Shown here in pieces: positions 43,378 to 52,928 of a DNA stretch of 64,000 bases. How positions within the stretch are numbered: the first letter of the stretch is position 1; every line of letters starts with the position of its first letter. Under the pieces are notes generated by a model. It was not told the DNA's origin and made no database searches. It worked only from the letters and a program-made list of their open reading frames with translations. The stretch is from Acerihabitans arboris (GTDB lineage Bacteria; Pseudomonadota; Gammaproteobacteria; Enterobacterales; Enterobacteriaceae): NCBI RefSeq assembly GCF_010131535.1, contig NZ_WUBS01000021.1:1-64000 (forward strand). Reading direction: 5' to 3'. The translations under genes and the position numbers were made by a program.

Positions 43378-44336
43378 TGCGATCCGGCAAAGCATCGCAG
43401 ACCCCGGCCAATCCCTGGCTCGGCCTGTGGCCGTTTTGGTTGTTTTTGCTGATGCTGCTGGGCGCGCTGGGCTGGATATCGCTGCATTGGCCGCAGATCA
43501 TGACGCAAAGCATAGAGTGGCAGCGGCGGCTGCATCAACAGATGGCGCAGCTAATGCAGCAGGTGCAGCTTGACCCCGGGCGGTATGGCGGCGCCTTGCT
43601 ATTGTTCAGCCTGACCTACGGCATCCTGCACGCGGTCGGCCCGGGGCATGGCAAGGTGGTGATCACCACCTATCTGGCCACCCATCCCTCGCGGTTAAAA
43701 CTCAGCCTGGGCATGACGCTGGCGGCCTCGCTGTTGCAGGGCGCCATGGCGATCGTGCTGGTCACTTTAGCGCTTTGGGTGCTGCGGCTTTCTTCCGGGT
43801 GGCTGCGCCTGGGTGAAATGTGGCTGGAGCGGGGCGGTTACCTGCTGATGGTACTGCTGGGCATGCTATTGTGCCGGCGCGCGGGCCTGCGGCTGTGGCG
43901 GACGGTCCGCCATCGCCATCCCCCCGGCTGCGGCTGCGGTCACCACCATCTGCCCGCCGACGATGCGCTACGGGCGGCCGACGGCCGGCGCACCCGGCTG
44001 GCGGTGGTGCTGGCCATGGGCGTGCGTCCCTGTTCCGGCGCGGTGCTGGTGCTGCTGTTTGCCAAGCTATTGGGCGTCTATCTGTGGGGCGTGCTGTCGG
44101 CGCTGGCCATGGCGGCGGGAACGTCGTTAACGCTGGCGCTGATATCCATGCTGGTTTTTTTCGGCCGCCGCTATGCCGAGAACCTGACCCGCCGGCATAC
44201 CAACGGCGCCGCGCGCGCCCTGGCATGGGTCGTTTTATCCCTGGCGGGCGGCGTATTATTGATCGTGGCCGGCGCGTTGCTCTACGGCGGCGCGCAACAT
44301 GCCGTAACGTCCGGCCTCAGGCCTTTCAGCCATTGA
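43368..44336 (+). CDS. NicO-family metal transporter (ZevB/RcnA-like)
   Basis: The 322-residue protein has six or seven membrane segments and the NicO motifs SLTYGILHAVGPGHGKVVIT and ATHPSRLKLSLGMTLAASL, followed by a cytoplasmic His/Cys loop (HRHPPGCGCGHHH) and MGVRPCSGAVLVLLFA. The family moves nickel, cobalt or zinc. With the DUF1007 partner upstream it probably forms a ZevAB-type system. The His loop is a likely metal-binding site. Confidence 0.86.
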   Translation: MSLMRSGKASQTPANPWLGLWPFWLFLLMLLGALGWISLHWPQIMTQSIEWQRRLHQQMAQLMQQVQLDPGRYGGALLLFSLTYGILHAVGPGHGKVVITTYLATHPSRLKLSLGMTLAASLLQGAMAIVLVTLALWVLRLSSGWLRLGEMWLERGGYLLMVLLGMLLCRRAGLRLWRTVRHRHPPGCGCGHHHLPADDALRAADGRRTRLAVVLAMGVRPCSGAVLVLLFAKLLGVYLWGVLSALAMAAGTSLTLALISMLVFFGRRYAENLTRRHTNGAARALAWVVLSLAGGVLLIVAGALLYGGAQHAVTSGLRPFSH

Positions 44337-44553
44337 TGTCGATGATCCCAGGCAATATAGAAAAAGGTTAACAACTCGGCTTTTGGACAACGCCACGTTT
44401 TAGCCGGCATAAGCCGGTAGGACATGAAAAGATGTTGACGCCTTGGAGCGAAAGGGATAAATATTTATGCCGCACAAAATTCCCCGCCGGCAGTTAACCG
44501 AATTGATATTAATGACTGCGGGGAATCCTATATTATATGACGGCAATGTACTG

Positions 44554-45531
44554 TCAGGGCTGCACATCGTAGGTCCATAAAAAATAGATGGCGGATATAG
44601 TGGGGTTTTCTACCCAGGTTACTCTAAAAGAAGCATATAGCAAAAAATCAGGTGGGAAGACATAAATTCCACTACCGTCTGGCCCGGTTGGGACGGTGGC
44701 AAAAAAGCCAGGCTCCGGATAGATCCTGGTTATTTCCAATGTTTGATTGGGAATAATGGCATTGTTTCCTGCATATCTCAATGCCATGGTTAAATAGACT
44801 GTCCTGATATTAGGAAGTTCGACTTCGTCATTCCTGAAAAAATCAATTCTGTAGGGCTGATTGGAGTGGCGGGCTAAAAATTCAACAGGTAATATGTTTG
44901 ATCTTAAAGTTACAGCTTCGTTAACCCTCCACTCAACTTCAGCCAAATATGTGCCTGGAATATACCTGTGCATGGCATAAGAAAATTCTCCGCTATTACC
45001 TATAACCCGGACAACAGTGCTTGCTGTCGCTCCTATCGGATCGGTGAAATAAATCCATGCGTAATCATCATTGGGCGCAGGCTGGCCATTATACGCCAAT
45101 CTGCCGGTCAAATAGATGGTATCATCGAAATCAGCCAGGGCCGGTGCGCTTGAACGCTCAAGTAATATTGGATACGTCACCGGTACTTCAGTAAAGGAAA
45201 TATAGGCCTGTTGCCTGACTGAATCATAGGTGGCGACCACGGTAACGGTTTCAACTTGTGTGCTGGTTAACCATACGGACGCCACGCCATTATTATTTGT
45301 CATCGCGCTGGTCGTTGATTGTCGATTCCCTTCAAATAGCGCGTCGCCGGTTACGTTAAAGTCGATTGTAGCGTTTGTTATATAATTGCCTGTTAATAAA
45401 TCAATAAGGGTCGCAGTAACTTCATTAGTGGCGATGTCATTGGCCGGCGCGCCTGAAGTGGCGACTAGATTCATTGCCGGTAAGGCAAAAGGAATAGGGG
45501 AATAGGGCTCTGGTAGATAGTGATTATGCAT
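44554..45531 (-). CDS. Orphan protein with bacterial Ig-like (Big-1/invasin-type) domain
   Basis: The 325-residue protein has a Big-1-like domain at about residues 20-115: DIATNEVTATLIDLLTGNYI, TTSAMTNNNGVASVWLTSTQ and VTVVATYDSVRQQAYISFTE. The following 210 residues are beta-rich but unrecognised. There is no signal peptide, no outer-membrane barrel and no C-terminal anchor, so it resembles a detached piece of an invasin or intimin passenger. ATG at 45531 follows AGAAGG; a TTG at 45570 is less likely. The gene is clearly more AT-rich than its neighbours and is absent from the E. coli order, which suggests acquisition. Confidence 0.7.
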   Translation of the reverse strand: MHNHYLPEPYSPIPFALPAMNLVATSGAPANDIATNEVTATLIDLLTGNYITNATIDFNVTGDALFEGNRQSTTSAMTNNNGVASVWLTSTQVETVTVVATYDSVRQQAYISFTEVPVTYPILLERSSAPALADFDDTIYLTGRLAYNGQPAPNDDYAWIYFTDPIGATASTVVRVIGNSGEFSYAMHRYIPGTYLAEVEWRVNEAVTLRSNILPVEFLARHSNQPYRIDFFRNDEVELPNIRTVYLTMALRYAGNNAIIPNQTLEITRIYPEPGFFATVPTGPDGSGIYVFPPDFLLYASFRVTWVENPTISAIYFLWTYDVQP

Positions 45532-45570
45532 ATAATACGCCTTCTTTGTATGCTTGTTGAATTCAAACAA

Positions 45571-45978
45571 CTGATGGGCCGCAAAATATTAAAATCGTCG
45601 TCGGTGAACGCACCAATGAACCCTCATTCCGGCAGCGCCATGCGTCATGAAATCGGCGCAACCTGCACGGTCAAATGCCCGGTGGATGTGATTTAGGGAG
45701 TTGCTGAGCATCAAGTTATAAAAAGTAGCGATTACCGGCAAGATTATAATTCAGCACAGGGACAGCCAAATAAGGCAAGACATAACGCCTACAATTAGCG
45801 AGCGTTAATAGCAGGAAAACAACCATCGACAAAAGGCAACATCTTTGTCTGCGGGCAATGGACAAATCAGTACGCGCAACCCATGGGTAAACATGACCAG
45901 GCAATAGACGGGACTACTGGCCGCCGGCGATTAACCGTATTATCGTTAATCGCCGGCGGCCTTCAGTGGCAAGGCCGA
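45571..45978. other. Intergenic stretch between the Ig-like gene and suhB
   Basis: No gene is supported. E. coli has yfhR near here; no remnant is readable. A 26-codon frame near 45616-45696 ends in TAG but has no ribosome site. Near the right end GCCGGCGGC-TTAACCG-like repeats (GCCGCCGGCGATTAACCG and CGTTAATCGCCGGCGGC, about 45921-45960) form an inverted repeat that could terminate suhB. Confidence 0.5.
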
Positions 45979-46782
45979 TTAACGCCTTAAGGCATCGCTC
46001 AGTTCTTCGCGCATCGCGCCCAGCATGGCCTTGACCACGCGCGGATTGCCCGCCACCAGGTTGCCGGAGACCAGATGATTGTGGCCGCCGACAAAATCGG
46101 TGACCAGGCCGCCGGCTTCACGCACCAGCAGTTCGCCGCCGGCGTAATCCCAGGGCTTCAGGCCGATTTCGAAGAAGCCGTCCACCCGGCCGGCCGCCAC
46201 ATAGGCCAGATCCAGCGCGGCGGAGCCGCTGCGACGAAAATCGGCGCACTGTTTAAACAGTTTGCCGACCAGGTTCATATAGGTGGCGGAATGCTGCTTG
46301 AGCTTGAATGGGAAACCGGTGGCGATAATCGCCCCTTCCAGATCGCGCGAGGCGCTGCCGCGCAGGCGGTAGCCGTTCAACTGGGTGCCCTGGCCGCGGG
46401 TGGACGAAAACAGTTCGTTGCGCATGGGATCGTAGACCACGGCCACTTCGGTGCGGCCTTTGATGCGCACGGCGATCGACACGGCAAAATGCGGGAGGTG
46501 CTTGATAAAGTTGGTGGTGCCATCCAGTGGGTCGATAATCCATTGTACATCCTGGTCTTCGCCTGCCAGTTCGCCGCACTCTTCGCTGATGATAGTGTGC
46601 TGGGGATAGGATTTACGGATAACTTCGATGATTAAACGTTCCGCCTCGCGATCGACATTGGTCACGAAGTCATTGTCGCCTTTCTGGCTGGCTTCGACCG
46701 CGTCGGGGGTTTCGTAATGTTTGGCAATTAAATTACCCGCCTTTCGCGCAGCGCGAATGGCGATGTTGAGCATCGGATGCAT
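45979..46782 (-). CDS. suhB: Inositol-1-monophosphatase SuhB
   Basis: SuhB is an Mg-dependent inositol monophosphatase that in E. coli also joins the rRNA antitermination complex. The 267-residue protein has the two family signatures WIIDPLDGTTNFIKHLPHF and LKPWDYAGGELLVREAGG, and EECGELAG for the third metal ligand. Length equals E. coli. It is divergent from trmJ. Confidence 0.97.
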   Translation of the reverse strand: MHPMLNIAIRAARKAGNLIAKHYETPDAVEASQKGDNDFVTNVDREAERLIIEVIRKSYPQHTIISEECGELAGEDQDVQWIIDPLDGTTNFIKHLPHFAVSIAVRIKGRTEVAVVYDPMRNELFSSTRGQGTQLNGYRLRGSASRDLEGAIIATGFPFKLKQHSATYMNLVGKLFKQCADFRRSGSAALDLAYVAAGRVDGFFEIGLKPWDYAGGELLVREAGGLVTDFVGGHNHLVSGNLVAGNPRVVKAMLGAMREELSDALRR

Positions 46783-46899
46783 GGATATCGTCCACTAAGA
46801 TGTTAAAGAACTAAAACGGCGCAGATTATAGCAGAGCGTCAGCAATATGCCTACGGCTGTGATAAACTATTGACCATTATTCCCTTGCCTCAAAAGTCT

Positions 46900-47637
46900 A
46901 TGCTGCACAATATCCGCGTCGTCCTGGTCGAAACTTCCCACACCGGCAATATCGGCTCCGCCGCCCGGGCCATGAAAACCATGGGGCTGAGCAACCTGTA
47001 CCTGGTCAATCCGCTAACCAAACCCGATGCGCAGGCCATTGCCCTGTCCGCCGGCGCCAGCGACATCATCGGCAACGCCGCCATCGTCGATACCCTGGAC
47101 GAGGCCCTGGCCGGCTGCGGCCTGGTGGTCGGCACCAGCGCCCGTTCGCGTACCTTGCCCTGGCCAATGCTCGAACCGCGCGAATGCGGCGTGAAATGCG
47201 TACAGGAAGGCGAGCGCGCGCCGGTGGCGCTGCTGTTCGGCCGCGAGCGCGTCGGCCTGACCAATGAAGAGCTGCAAAAATGCCATTTTCATGTGCAAAT
47301 CCCGGCCAATCCGGAGTACAGTTCCTTAAACCTGGCGATGGCGGTACAGATCCTGGCCTATGAGGCGCGGATTGCCTTTCTCGATCGCCAGCAGGGCGGC
47401 CTGCCGGTAAACCACGAGCCGTCGCCTTATCCGCTGGCGGACGAGCTGGAAAGGTTTTACCTTCATCTGGAGCAGGTGCTGGACCAAACCGGTTTTATCC
47501 GCAAGGCGCATCCGGGGCAGGTGATGAATAAGCTGCGCCGCCTGTTTGCCCGCGCCCGGCCTGAAACCCAGGAGCTGCATATACTGCGCGGCATCCTGAC
47601 CTCCATCGAGCAGCGGCAGGTGGAAAAAAAGAGCTGA
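46900..47637 (+). CDS. trmJ: tRNA (cytidine/uridine-2'-O-)-methyltransferase TrmJ
   Basis: TrmJ methylates the ribose at position 32 of several tRNAs. The 245-residue SPOUT protein has [35 protein letters not shown] and the knot segment [20 protein letters not shown]. The ATG at 46900 ([13 protein letters not shown]) matches E. coli; a TTG at 46870 would add 10 residues. No strong ribosome site is visible. It precedes iscR, as in E. coli. Confidence 0.95.
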   Translation: MLHNIRVVLVETSHTGNIGSAARAMKTMGLSNLYLVNPLTKPDAQAIALSAGASDIIGNAAIVDTLDEALAGCGLVVGTSARSRTLPWPMLEPRECGVKCVQEGERAPVALLFGRERVGLTNEELQKCHFHVQIPANPEYSSLNLAMAVQILAYEARIAFLDRQQGGLPVNHEPSPYPLADELERFYLHLEQVLDQTGFIRKAHPGQVMNKLRRLFARARPETQELHILRGILTSIEQRQVEKKS

Positions 47638-47701
47638 ATGGCCGATTGATGCCATGATCCGCTACACGTCATCTTATGGGACATTGTGATGTCGAGCGGG
47701 A

Positions 47702-47751
47702 ATAGTTGAGTGAAACGGTTGGTTAAATAGTTGACTAAATTAGTCAGGAAT
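47702..47751 (+). promoter_or_regulatory. Two adjacent type 1 IscR sites at the iscR promoter
   Basis: The 25-bp site at 47727-47751 starts ATAGTTGACTAAATTAGTC and closely follows the type 1 IscR consensus. A weaker match, ATAGTTGAGTGAAACGG, starts at 47702 and abuts it. This arrangement fits autorepression of iscR by [2Fe-2S]-IscR as in E. coli. Confidence 0.8.
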
Positions 47752-47791
47752 GGCAGACTTTTACGATATTTCACCCACCAGGACCATTACC

Positions 47792-48292
47792 ATGAGACTT
47801 ACCTCCAAAGGCCGTTACGCGGTTACCGCCATGCTCGACGTTGCGCTGCACTCCAGCGACGGGCCCGTTCCACTGGCTGAGATTTCCGAACGCCAGGGCA
47901 TCTCCCTTTCTTATCTCGAACAGCTGTTTTCCCGTTTACGCAAACATGAGCTGGTTGCCAGCGTACGCGGACCGGGCGGCGGCTATCTGTTGGGCAAAGC
48001 GGCGGACCAAATTGCCGTTGGCGCCATTATTACCGCGGTCGATGAATCGGTCGACGCCACCCGCTGCCAGGGTAAGGAAGCCTGCCAAAACGGCGAACGC
48101 TGCCTGACCCATACCCTGTGGCGCGATCTCAGCGTGCGCATTAGCGATTTCCTTAATAATATCTCCCTGGCCGAATTGGTCAATAACCAAGAAGTCCTGG
48201 ACGTCGCCGATCGGCAAAACAACGACATCCGCCGCACCGCTACCGCCAACGGACGCATACAGGAAACCATTAACGTTAATCTGCGCGCATAA
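47792..48292 (+). CDS. iscR: Iron-sulfur cluster regulator IscR
   Basis: IscR is an Rrf2-family repressor that senses [2Fe-2S] supply. The 166-residue protein begins [20 protein letters not shown], has the winged helix ([20 protein letters not shown]) and keeps the three cluster cysteines and histidine in [19 protein letters not shown]. The start at 47792 matches E. coli. Type 1 IscR boxes lie upstream. The regulator looks fully functional although most of the operon it normally controls is missing downstream. Confidence 0.97.
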   Translation: MRLTSKGRYAVTAMLDVALHSSDGPVPLAEISERQGISLSYLEQLFSRLRKHELVASVRGPGGGYLLGKAADQIAVGAIITAVDESVDATRCQGKEACQNGERCLTHTLWRDLSVRISDFLNNISLAELVNNQEVLDVADRQNNDIRRTATANGRIQETINVNLRA

Positions 48293-48343
48293 GCAGAAAT
48301 ACGACGGCTGCGCCATGCGCGGTTTTTCAGGGGCAAATGAGCA

Positions 48344-49549
48344 ATGAAATTACCGATCTACCTGGATTATTCGGCCACCACGCCCGCCGACCCGCGGGTG
48401 GCTGAAAAAATGATGCATTATCTCACCATGGACGGTACTTTCGGCAACCCCGCTTCCCGCTCCCACCGTTTTGGCTGGCAGGCCGAAGAAGCAGTGGATG
48501 TGGCGCGTAATCACATCGCTGAACTGGTGGGCGCCGATCCGCGCGAAATTGTATTTACCTCGGGCGCGACAGAATCCGATAACCTGGCGATTAAAGGCGC
48601 GGCCGCTTTCAATCAAGGGAAAGGCCGCCATATCATCACCAGTCAAACAGAACACAAGGCCGTGCTCGACACCTGCGCCGAACTTGAGCGGGAAGGTTTC
48701 GAAGTCACTTACCTGGCGCCCCGGCGCAACGGCATTATCCCACTGCGGCAGCTGCGCGACGCCATGCGCGACGACACCATCCTGGTATCCATCATGCACG
48801 TCAATAATGAAATCGGCGTGATACAGGATATCGCCGCCATGGGCGAATTGTGCCGCAGCCGCGGCATACTGTTCCACGTGGACGCCACCCAGAGCGTCGG
48901 CAAGCTGCCAATCGACCTTAGCCGATTGACTATTGATCTGATGTCTTTTTCCGGCCATAAAATCTATGGGCCGAAGGGTATCGGCGCGCTCTATGTGTGC
49001 CGCAAGCCACGGGTGCGCATCGACGCCCAGATGCACGGTGGCGGCCATGAGCGCGGCATGCGTTCCGGCACGTTGCCGGTGCATCAGATTGTCGGCATGG
49101 GCGAGGCCTACCGTATTGCCAGGGAAGAGATGGCGGCCGAAACGCCGCGCCTGCGGGCACTGCGCGACCGGCTGTGGAACGGCCTGAAGGATATCGAGGA
49201 AATCTATCTCAACGGCGACCTGGAGCAGGGCGCGCCGAATATCCTTAATCTCAGTTTCAACTATGTGGAAGGCGAATCGCTTATCATGGCGCTGAAGGAT
49301 CTGGCGGTATCGTCCGGTTCCGCCTGTACGTCCGCGAGCCTTGAGCCGTCCTACGTGCTGCGCGCCCTCGGGGTGGAAGACGAACTGGCCCACAGCTCCA
49401 TTCGCTTTTCGCTGGGACGCTATACCACCGTGGAAGAGATCGACTACGCCATCCGGCTGGTGCATCAATCCATCGGCCGCCTGCGCGAGCTCTCGCCGCA
49501 GTGGAACATGTTCAAACAGGGCATGGGCGCCGACTGGGTCCGCCGCTAA
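48344..49549 (+). CDS. iscS: Cysteine desulfurase IscS
   Basis: IscS takes sulfur from cysteine for Fe-S clusters, tRNA thiolation and cofactors. The 401-residue PLP enzyme has the Schiff-base lysine in [18 protein letters not shown] and the persulfide cysteine in [20 protein letters not shown]. It follows the E. coli protein (404) closely until the last dozen residues: E. coli ends VDLNSIEWAHH while this ends MGADWVRR. That tail belongs to the region that contacts IscU. No iscU follows; the next gene, pepB, begins 155 bp later. Confidence 0.97.
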   Translation: MKLPIYLDYSATTPADPRVAEKMMHYLTMDGTFGNPASRSHRFGWQAEEAVDVARNHIAELVGADPREIVFTSGATESDNLAIKGAAAFNQGKGRHIITSQTEHKAVLDTCAELEREGFEVTYLAPRRNGIIPLRQLRDAMRDDTILVSIMHVNNEIGVIQDIAAMGELCRSRGILFHVDATQSVGKLPIDLSRLTIDLMSFSGHKIYGPKGIGALYVCRKPRVRIDAQMHGGGHERGMRSGTLPVHQIVGMGEAYRIAREEMAAETPRLRALRDRLWNGLKDIEEIYLNGDLEQGAPNILNLSFNYVEGESLIMALKDLAVSSGSACTSASLEPSYVLRALGVEDELAHSSIRFSLGRYTTVEEIDYAIRLVHQSIGRLRELSPQWNMFKQGMGADWVRR

Positions 49550-49704
49550 GCGGATCCGGTCATCCTTGCGTCATCCCGGCCGATGATCCTGGCCGGTGAT
49601 TAACGCCGGCCTTTCAGGTAATATCCTTGCAAACCACGATTAACCGTCACCGCGCGGGATACGCGCGGCATGGGATTTAACATAAAAATTACAGGAGCCA
49701 GGTT

Positions 49705-51003
49705 ATGACGACCGAAGCGATGCCGGTGATGCTGGCAACCACACCCGCCGATCCCCGCTGGGGCGAAAAAGCGCTGTTGAGCGTGAACGATCGCGGCATG
49801 ATCATTCACCTGACCGGCGAAAACCCGCTGGCTGATATCCAGCGCGCCGCGCGCAAGATCGACGTGCAGGGCGTCAGGCATGTCCGTCTCCAGGGGGAAC
49901 TTTGGGACCTGGAGGGCTGCTGGTCCTTCTGGCAAGGCTATCGCGGGCCGAAGGGGCAGCGTGAGGTGGCGTGGCCTGAACTGGACGCGGCGGCGCGGCT
50001 TGAGCTGGACAACCGGCTGAAAATCATCGACTGGGTGCGCCACACCATCAATACCCCGGCGGAAGAGCTGGGTCCGGAACAGCTGGCGCAGCGCGCGGTG
50101 GATATCATGTGCTCCGTCGCCTGCGATGACATCAGCTACCGCATCACCAAGGCCGAGGATTTACGCGCCAACAACTATATGGGCATCCATACCGTCGGCC
50201 GCGGCTCCGACCGGCAGCCGGTGCTGCTGTCGCTGGACTATAACCCAAGCGGCAATCCGGACGAGCCGGTACTGGCCTGCCTGGTGGGCAAAGGCGTGAC
50301 TTTCGACACCGGCGGCTACAGCCTTAAAGGCAGCAGCATGATGGATTCGATGAAATCCGATATGGGCGGGGCGGCCACGGTAACCGGCGCGCTGGCGCTG
50401 GCTATCGCGCGCGGCCTGAAAAAGCGCGTGCGGCTTTACCTGTGCTGCGCCGACAATATGGTCAGCGGCAACGCCTTCAAACTGGGCGACATTATCCGCT
50501 ATCGTAACGGTAAAAGCGTCGAAGTCATGAATACCGATGCCGAGGGGCGACTGGTGCTGGCGGACGGCCTGATCGACGCGTCGGCGAAAAAACCGCGGAT
50601 CATTATCGACTGCGCCACGCTGACCGGCGCGGCCAAGACCGCGTTGGGCAATGATTTCCACGCGCTATTCAGCTTCGACGACGTCCTGGCGCAATCGCTG
50701 CTCGACAGCGCCGCCCAGGAAAACGAGCCGTTCTGGCGCCTGCCGCTGGCGGAATTCCACCGCTCCCAGCTGCCGTCCAATTTTGCCGACCTGAGCAACG
50801 TGGCGGGCGCGGCCTATAGCGCCGGCGCCAGCACCGCCGCGGCGTTCCTGTCGCACTTTGTTGAAAATTACCGACAGGGCTGGCTGCATATCGACTGCTC
50901 CGCGACCTACCGCAAGGGCGCGGTGGATCAATGGTCCGCCGGCGCCACGGGGCTTGGCGTGCGTACCCTGGCCAACCTGCTGCTGGCCCAGGCGGCCGGG
51001 TAA
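49705..51003 (+). CDS. pepB: Peptidase B (M17 leucyl aminopeptidase family)
   Basis: PepB removes N-terminal residues from peptides, with Mn or Zn. The 432-residue protein has the M17 metal and active-site segments [38 protein letters not shown] and the signature [14 protein letters not shown]. Length is close to E. coli (427). In E. coli it follows iscX; here it follows iscS directly. CAGGAG precedes the ATG. Confidence 0.96.
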   Translation: MTTEAMPVMLATTPADPRWGEKALLSVNDRGMIIHLTGENPLADIQRAARKIDVQGVRHVRLQGELWDLEGCWSFWQGYRGPKGQREVAWPELDAAARLELDNRLKIIDWVRHTINTPAEELGPEQLAQRAVDIMCSVACDDISYRITKAEDLRANNYMGIHTVGRGSDRQPVLLSLDYNPSGNPDEPVLACLVGKGVTFDTGGYSLKGSSMMDSMKSDMGGAATVTGALALAIARGLKKRVRLYLCCADNMVSGNAFKLGDIIRYRNGKSVEVMNTDAEGRLVLADGLIDASAKKPRIIIDCATLTGAAKTALGNDFHALFSFDDVLAQSLLDSAAQENEPFWRLPLAEFHRSQLPSNFADLSNVAGAAYSAGASTAAAFLSHFVENYRQGWLHIDCSATYRKGAVDQWSAGATGLGVRTLANLLLAQAAG

Positions 51004-51122
51004 TTGGCATTTGGCGGCACAGGCCTCCACCCCAAGGCTGTTATGCTGCCGCCTTGGCCTTTCCCGGTCCGCCGGACGTTTGCCCGGCCGGCGGGCCGGA
51101 TGTGATGAGCAGGAAACAGGTC

Positions 51123-51917
51123 ATGAACCCATCCCTTGATAATGCGCTGGAACAGGCGCTAAAACTGGCGGCCGACGAACCGGCCCATCGCCCGGCGTTT
51201 TTTAACCTGCTGCTGGAATCCACGGTGTATGTGCTGGGCGACGCCGGCGACGGCTGGATTGCAGGCGCCGCGCGCCACGACGGGGAGCAGCCGGTCAATC
51301 TGCAACATTGGGAGAAACCGGACGGCACCACCGCCATTCCCTTTTTTACCTCGCTTGCGGCCTTGCAACAGGCGGTCAGCCAGACCCAGCCGTTCCTGGC
51401 GCTGCCCACCCGCGCCCTGTTTGCCATGACCGCCGGCGCGGAGCTGTTCCTCAACCCGAAGCTACCCTACGGCAACGCGTTCAGCGCGGATGAAATTACC
51501 GCCCTGATGATGAATGAAGGGGACGCGTTGACCGAACGCGAGATCCTTGAAGGCGAAATGCGCATCACCTTAAGCTCCCCGGAACAACAACCCATGCAGA
51601 TGATCGATTCGCTCACCCGGCTGTTTGCGGATATCAAGCAGGTGCGGCGGGCGTTTATCGTCCAGGTGCAGGACAACCCGCAGGAGAAGCCGCATTGGCT
51701 GATTGGGCTTGAATGCGAAGGGGACGAGGAAAAAATCGTCCGGGCGGTGGGCCGGGTCGCCACCGATACCGCGCCGGACGAGGAACCGGTGGATATCTGC
51801 CTGGTCGGGCAGGACGAGCCGGGCATCAGCCATTATTTTACCCAGCATATTACGCCGTTTTACGAGCGAAAATGGGGCAGCTGGCTGCGTACCCTGCGTG
51901 ATAACGGCGTACATTAA
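51123..51917 (+). CDS. sseB: SseB family protein
   Basis: The 264-residue protein matches E. coli SseB (enhanced serine sensitivity protein B), with the SseB N-terminal domain (LEQALKLAADEPAHRPAFFN, LLLESTVYVLGD) and a C-terminal domain ending HYFTQHITPFYERKWGSWLR. Biochemical role is not established. The ATG at 51123 has AGGA about 9 bp upstream; an ATG at 51105 and a longer frame to 50931 overlapping pepB are less likely. Confidence 0.9.
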   Translation: MNPSLDNALEQALKLAADEPAHRPAFFNLLLESTVYVLGDAGDGWIAGAARHDGEQPVNLQHWEKPDGTTAIPFFTSLAALQQAVSQTQPFLALPTRALFAMTAGAELFLNPKLPYGNAFSADEITALMMNEGDALTEREILEGEMRITLSSPEQQPMQMIDSLTRLFADIKQVRRAFIVQVQDNPQEKPHWLIGLECEGDEEKIVRAVGRVATDTAPDEEPVDICLVGQDEPGISHYFTQHITPFYERKWGSWLRTLRDNGVH

Positions 51918-51951
51918 CCGCTAGCGCCCGTCCCGAGGGCCGGCGTGCGCC

Positions 51952-52029
51952 GGCCACGTTCAGTCCGTCACATGGCGCCCGCTGCGGCCACGTTCAGTCC
52001 GTCACATGGCGCCCGCTGCGGCCACGTTC
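51952..52029. repeat. 34-bp tandem repeat between sseB and sseA
   Basis: Two identical 34-bp units (51952-51985 and 51986-52019) starting GGCCACGTTCAGTCCGTCAC are followed by the first 10 bases of a third copy. The array lies between convergent sseB and sseA, downstream of both stop codons, so it probably has no coding role. Confidence 0.92.
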
Positions 52030-52070
52030 GGCCTGGAAAGGGTACGGGCCATCAGCGGCGCCAATCCACG

Positions 52071-52928
52071 TTATTCCGTATCGCCATCGCTGGCGACGGG
52101 TGCGTCGTCCCGGCCGCCCCATTCGCTCCAGGATCCGTCGTACAGACCCACATTTTCCACGCCCAGCGCGGTCAGCGCCAGCACCACTACCGCGGCGGTC
52201 ACGCCGGATCCACAACTGGCCACCACCGGCCGATGCAAATCGACCCCCGCCTGGGCGAACAGCGCCCGCAGTTCCTCCTCAGGCTTTAGCCGACCGTCCG
52301 CCACCAGCATATGCCAGGGCATATTGGCGCTGCCGGGGATATGGCCCATGCGCAGGCCGGGACGGGGTTCAGGCGCCTGTCCGCTGAAGCGTGCGGCGGG
52401 GCGGGCATCGACAATTTGCGCGGAACGATCGTCGATGATGCGCCGCACCTGGGCAAAATCCCTGACCCGGTCCGCGGCAAACCGCCCCGTAAATGCGACG
52501 GGCGTCGTGACCGCCGGGCCTTGCGCCAACGGCAGGCCGGACTGCCGCCAGCCAGCCAGTCCGCCCGCCAGCAATGAAACCCGGCCCACCCCCGCGATAT
52601 GCATCATCCACCAGACCCTGGGCGCGGAAAACAGCGTGCCGTCGTCGTAAATCACCAGGTGCTGGCCGTCGCCGATACCCAATTGCGCCATGGCGCGGGC
52701 AAAGTCGTCCGGCCGGGGCAGCATATGGGGCAGGGGGCTGGCGCTGTCCGACAGCGCCTCGACGTCGAAAAGGACCGCCCCCGGCAAATGCCCGTCCAGA
52801 TAATCTTGTTGCAGATCGCGCGGGCCTTGATAGCCGGGCGGCAGCATACGGGCGTCGATAACGCGTACCCGCGGATCGTCCAGGCGGTCGGCCAGCCAGC
52901 CTGGCGAAACAAACGGCGATGAAGGCAT
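52071..52928 (-). CDS. sseA: 3-mercaptopyruvate sulfurtransferase
   Basis: SseA transfers sulfur from 3-mercaptopyruvate to thiol acceptors. The 285-residue protein has two rhodanese domains: the N-terminal (VRVIDARMLPPGYQGPRD) is structural and the C-terminal carries the catalytic cysteine loop CGSGVTA. The start at 52928 follows GGAG, giving MPSSPFVSPGWLADRLDD; a longer frame to 53003 lacks support. It is convergent with sseB. Confidence 0.95.
   Translation of the reverse strand: MPSSPFVSPGWLADRLDDPRVRVIDARMLPPGYQGPRDLQQDYLDGHLPGAVLFDVEALSDSASPLPHMLPRPDDFARAMAQLGIGDGQHLVIYDDGTLFSAPRVWWMMHIAGVGRVSLLAGGLAGWRQSGLPLAQGPAVTTPVAFTGRFAADRVRDFAQVRRIIDDRSAQIVDARPAARFSGQAPEPRPGLRMGHIPGSANMPWHMLVADGRLKPEEELRALFAQAGVDLHRPVVASCGSGVTAAVVVLALTALGVENVGLYDGSWSEWGGRDDAPVASDGDTE

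Noticed and set aside
50931..51917. Longer SseB overlapping pepB
   Set aside because: The upstream part is the wrong frame of pepB and does not resemble SseB.
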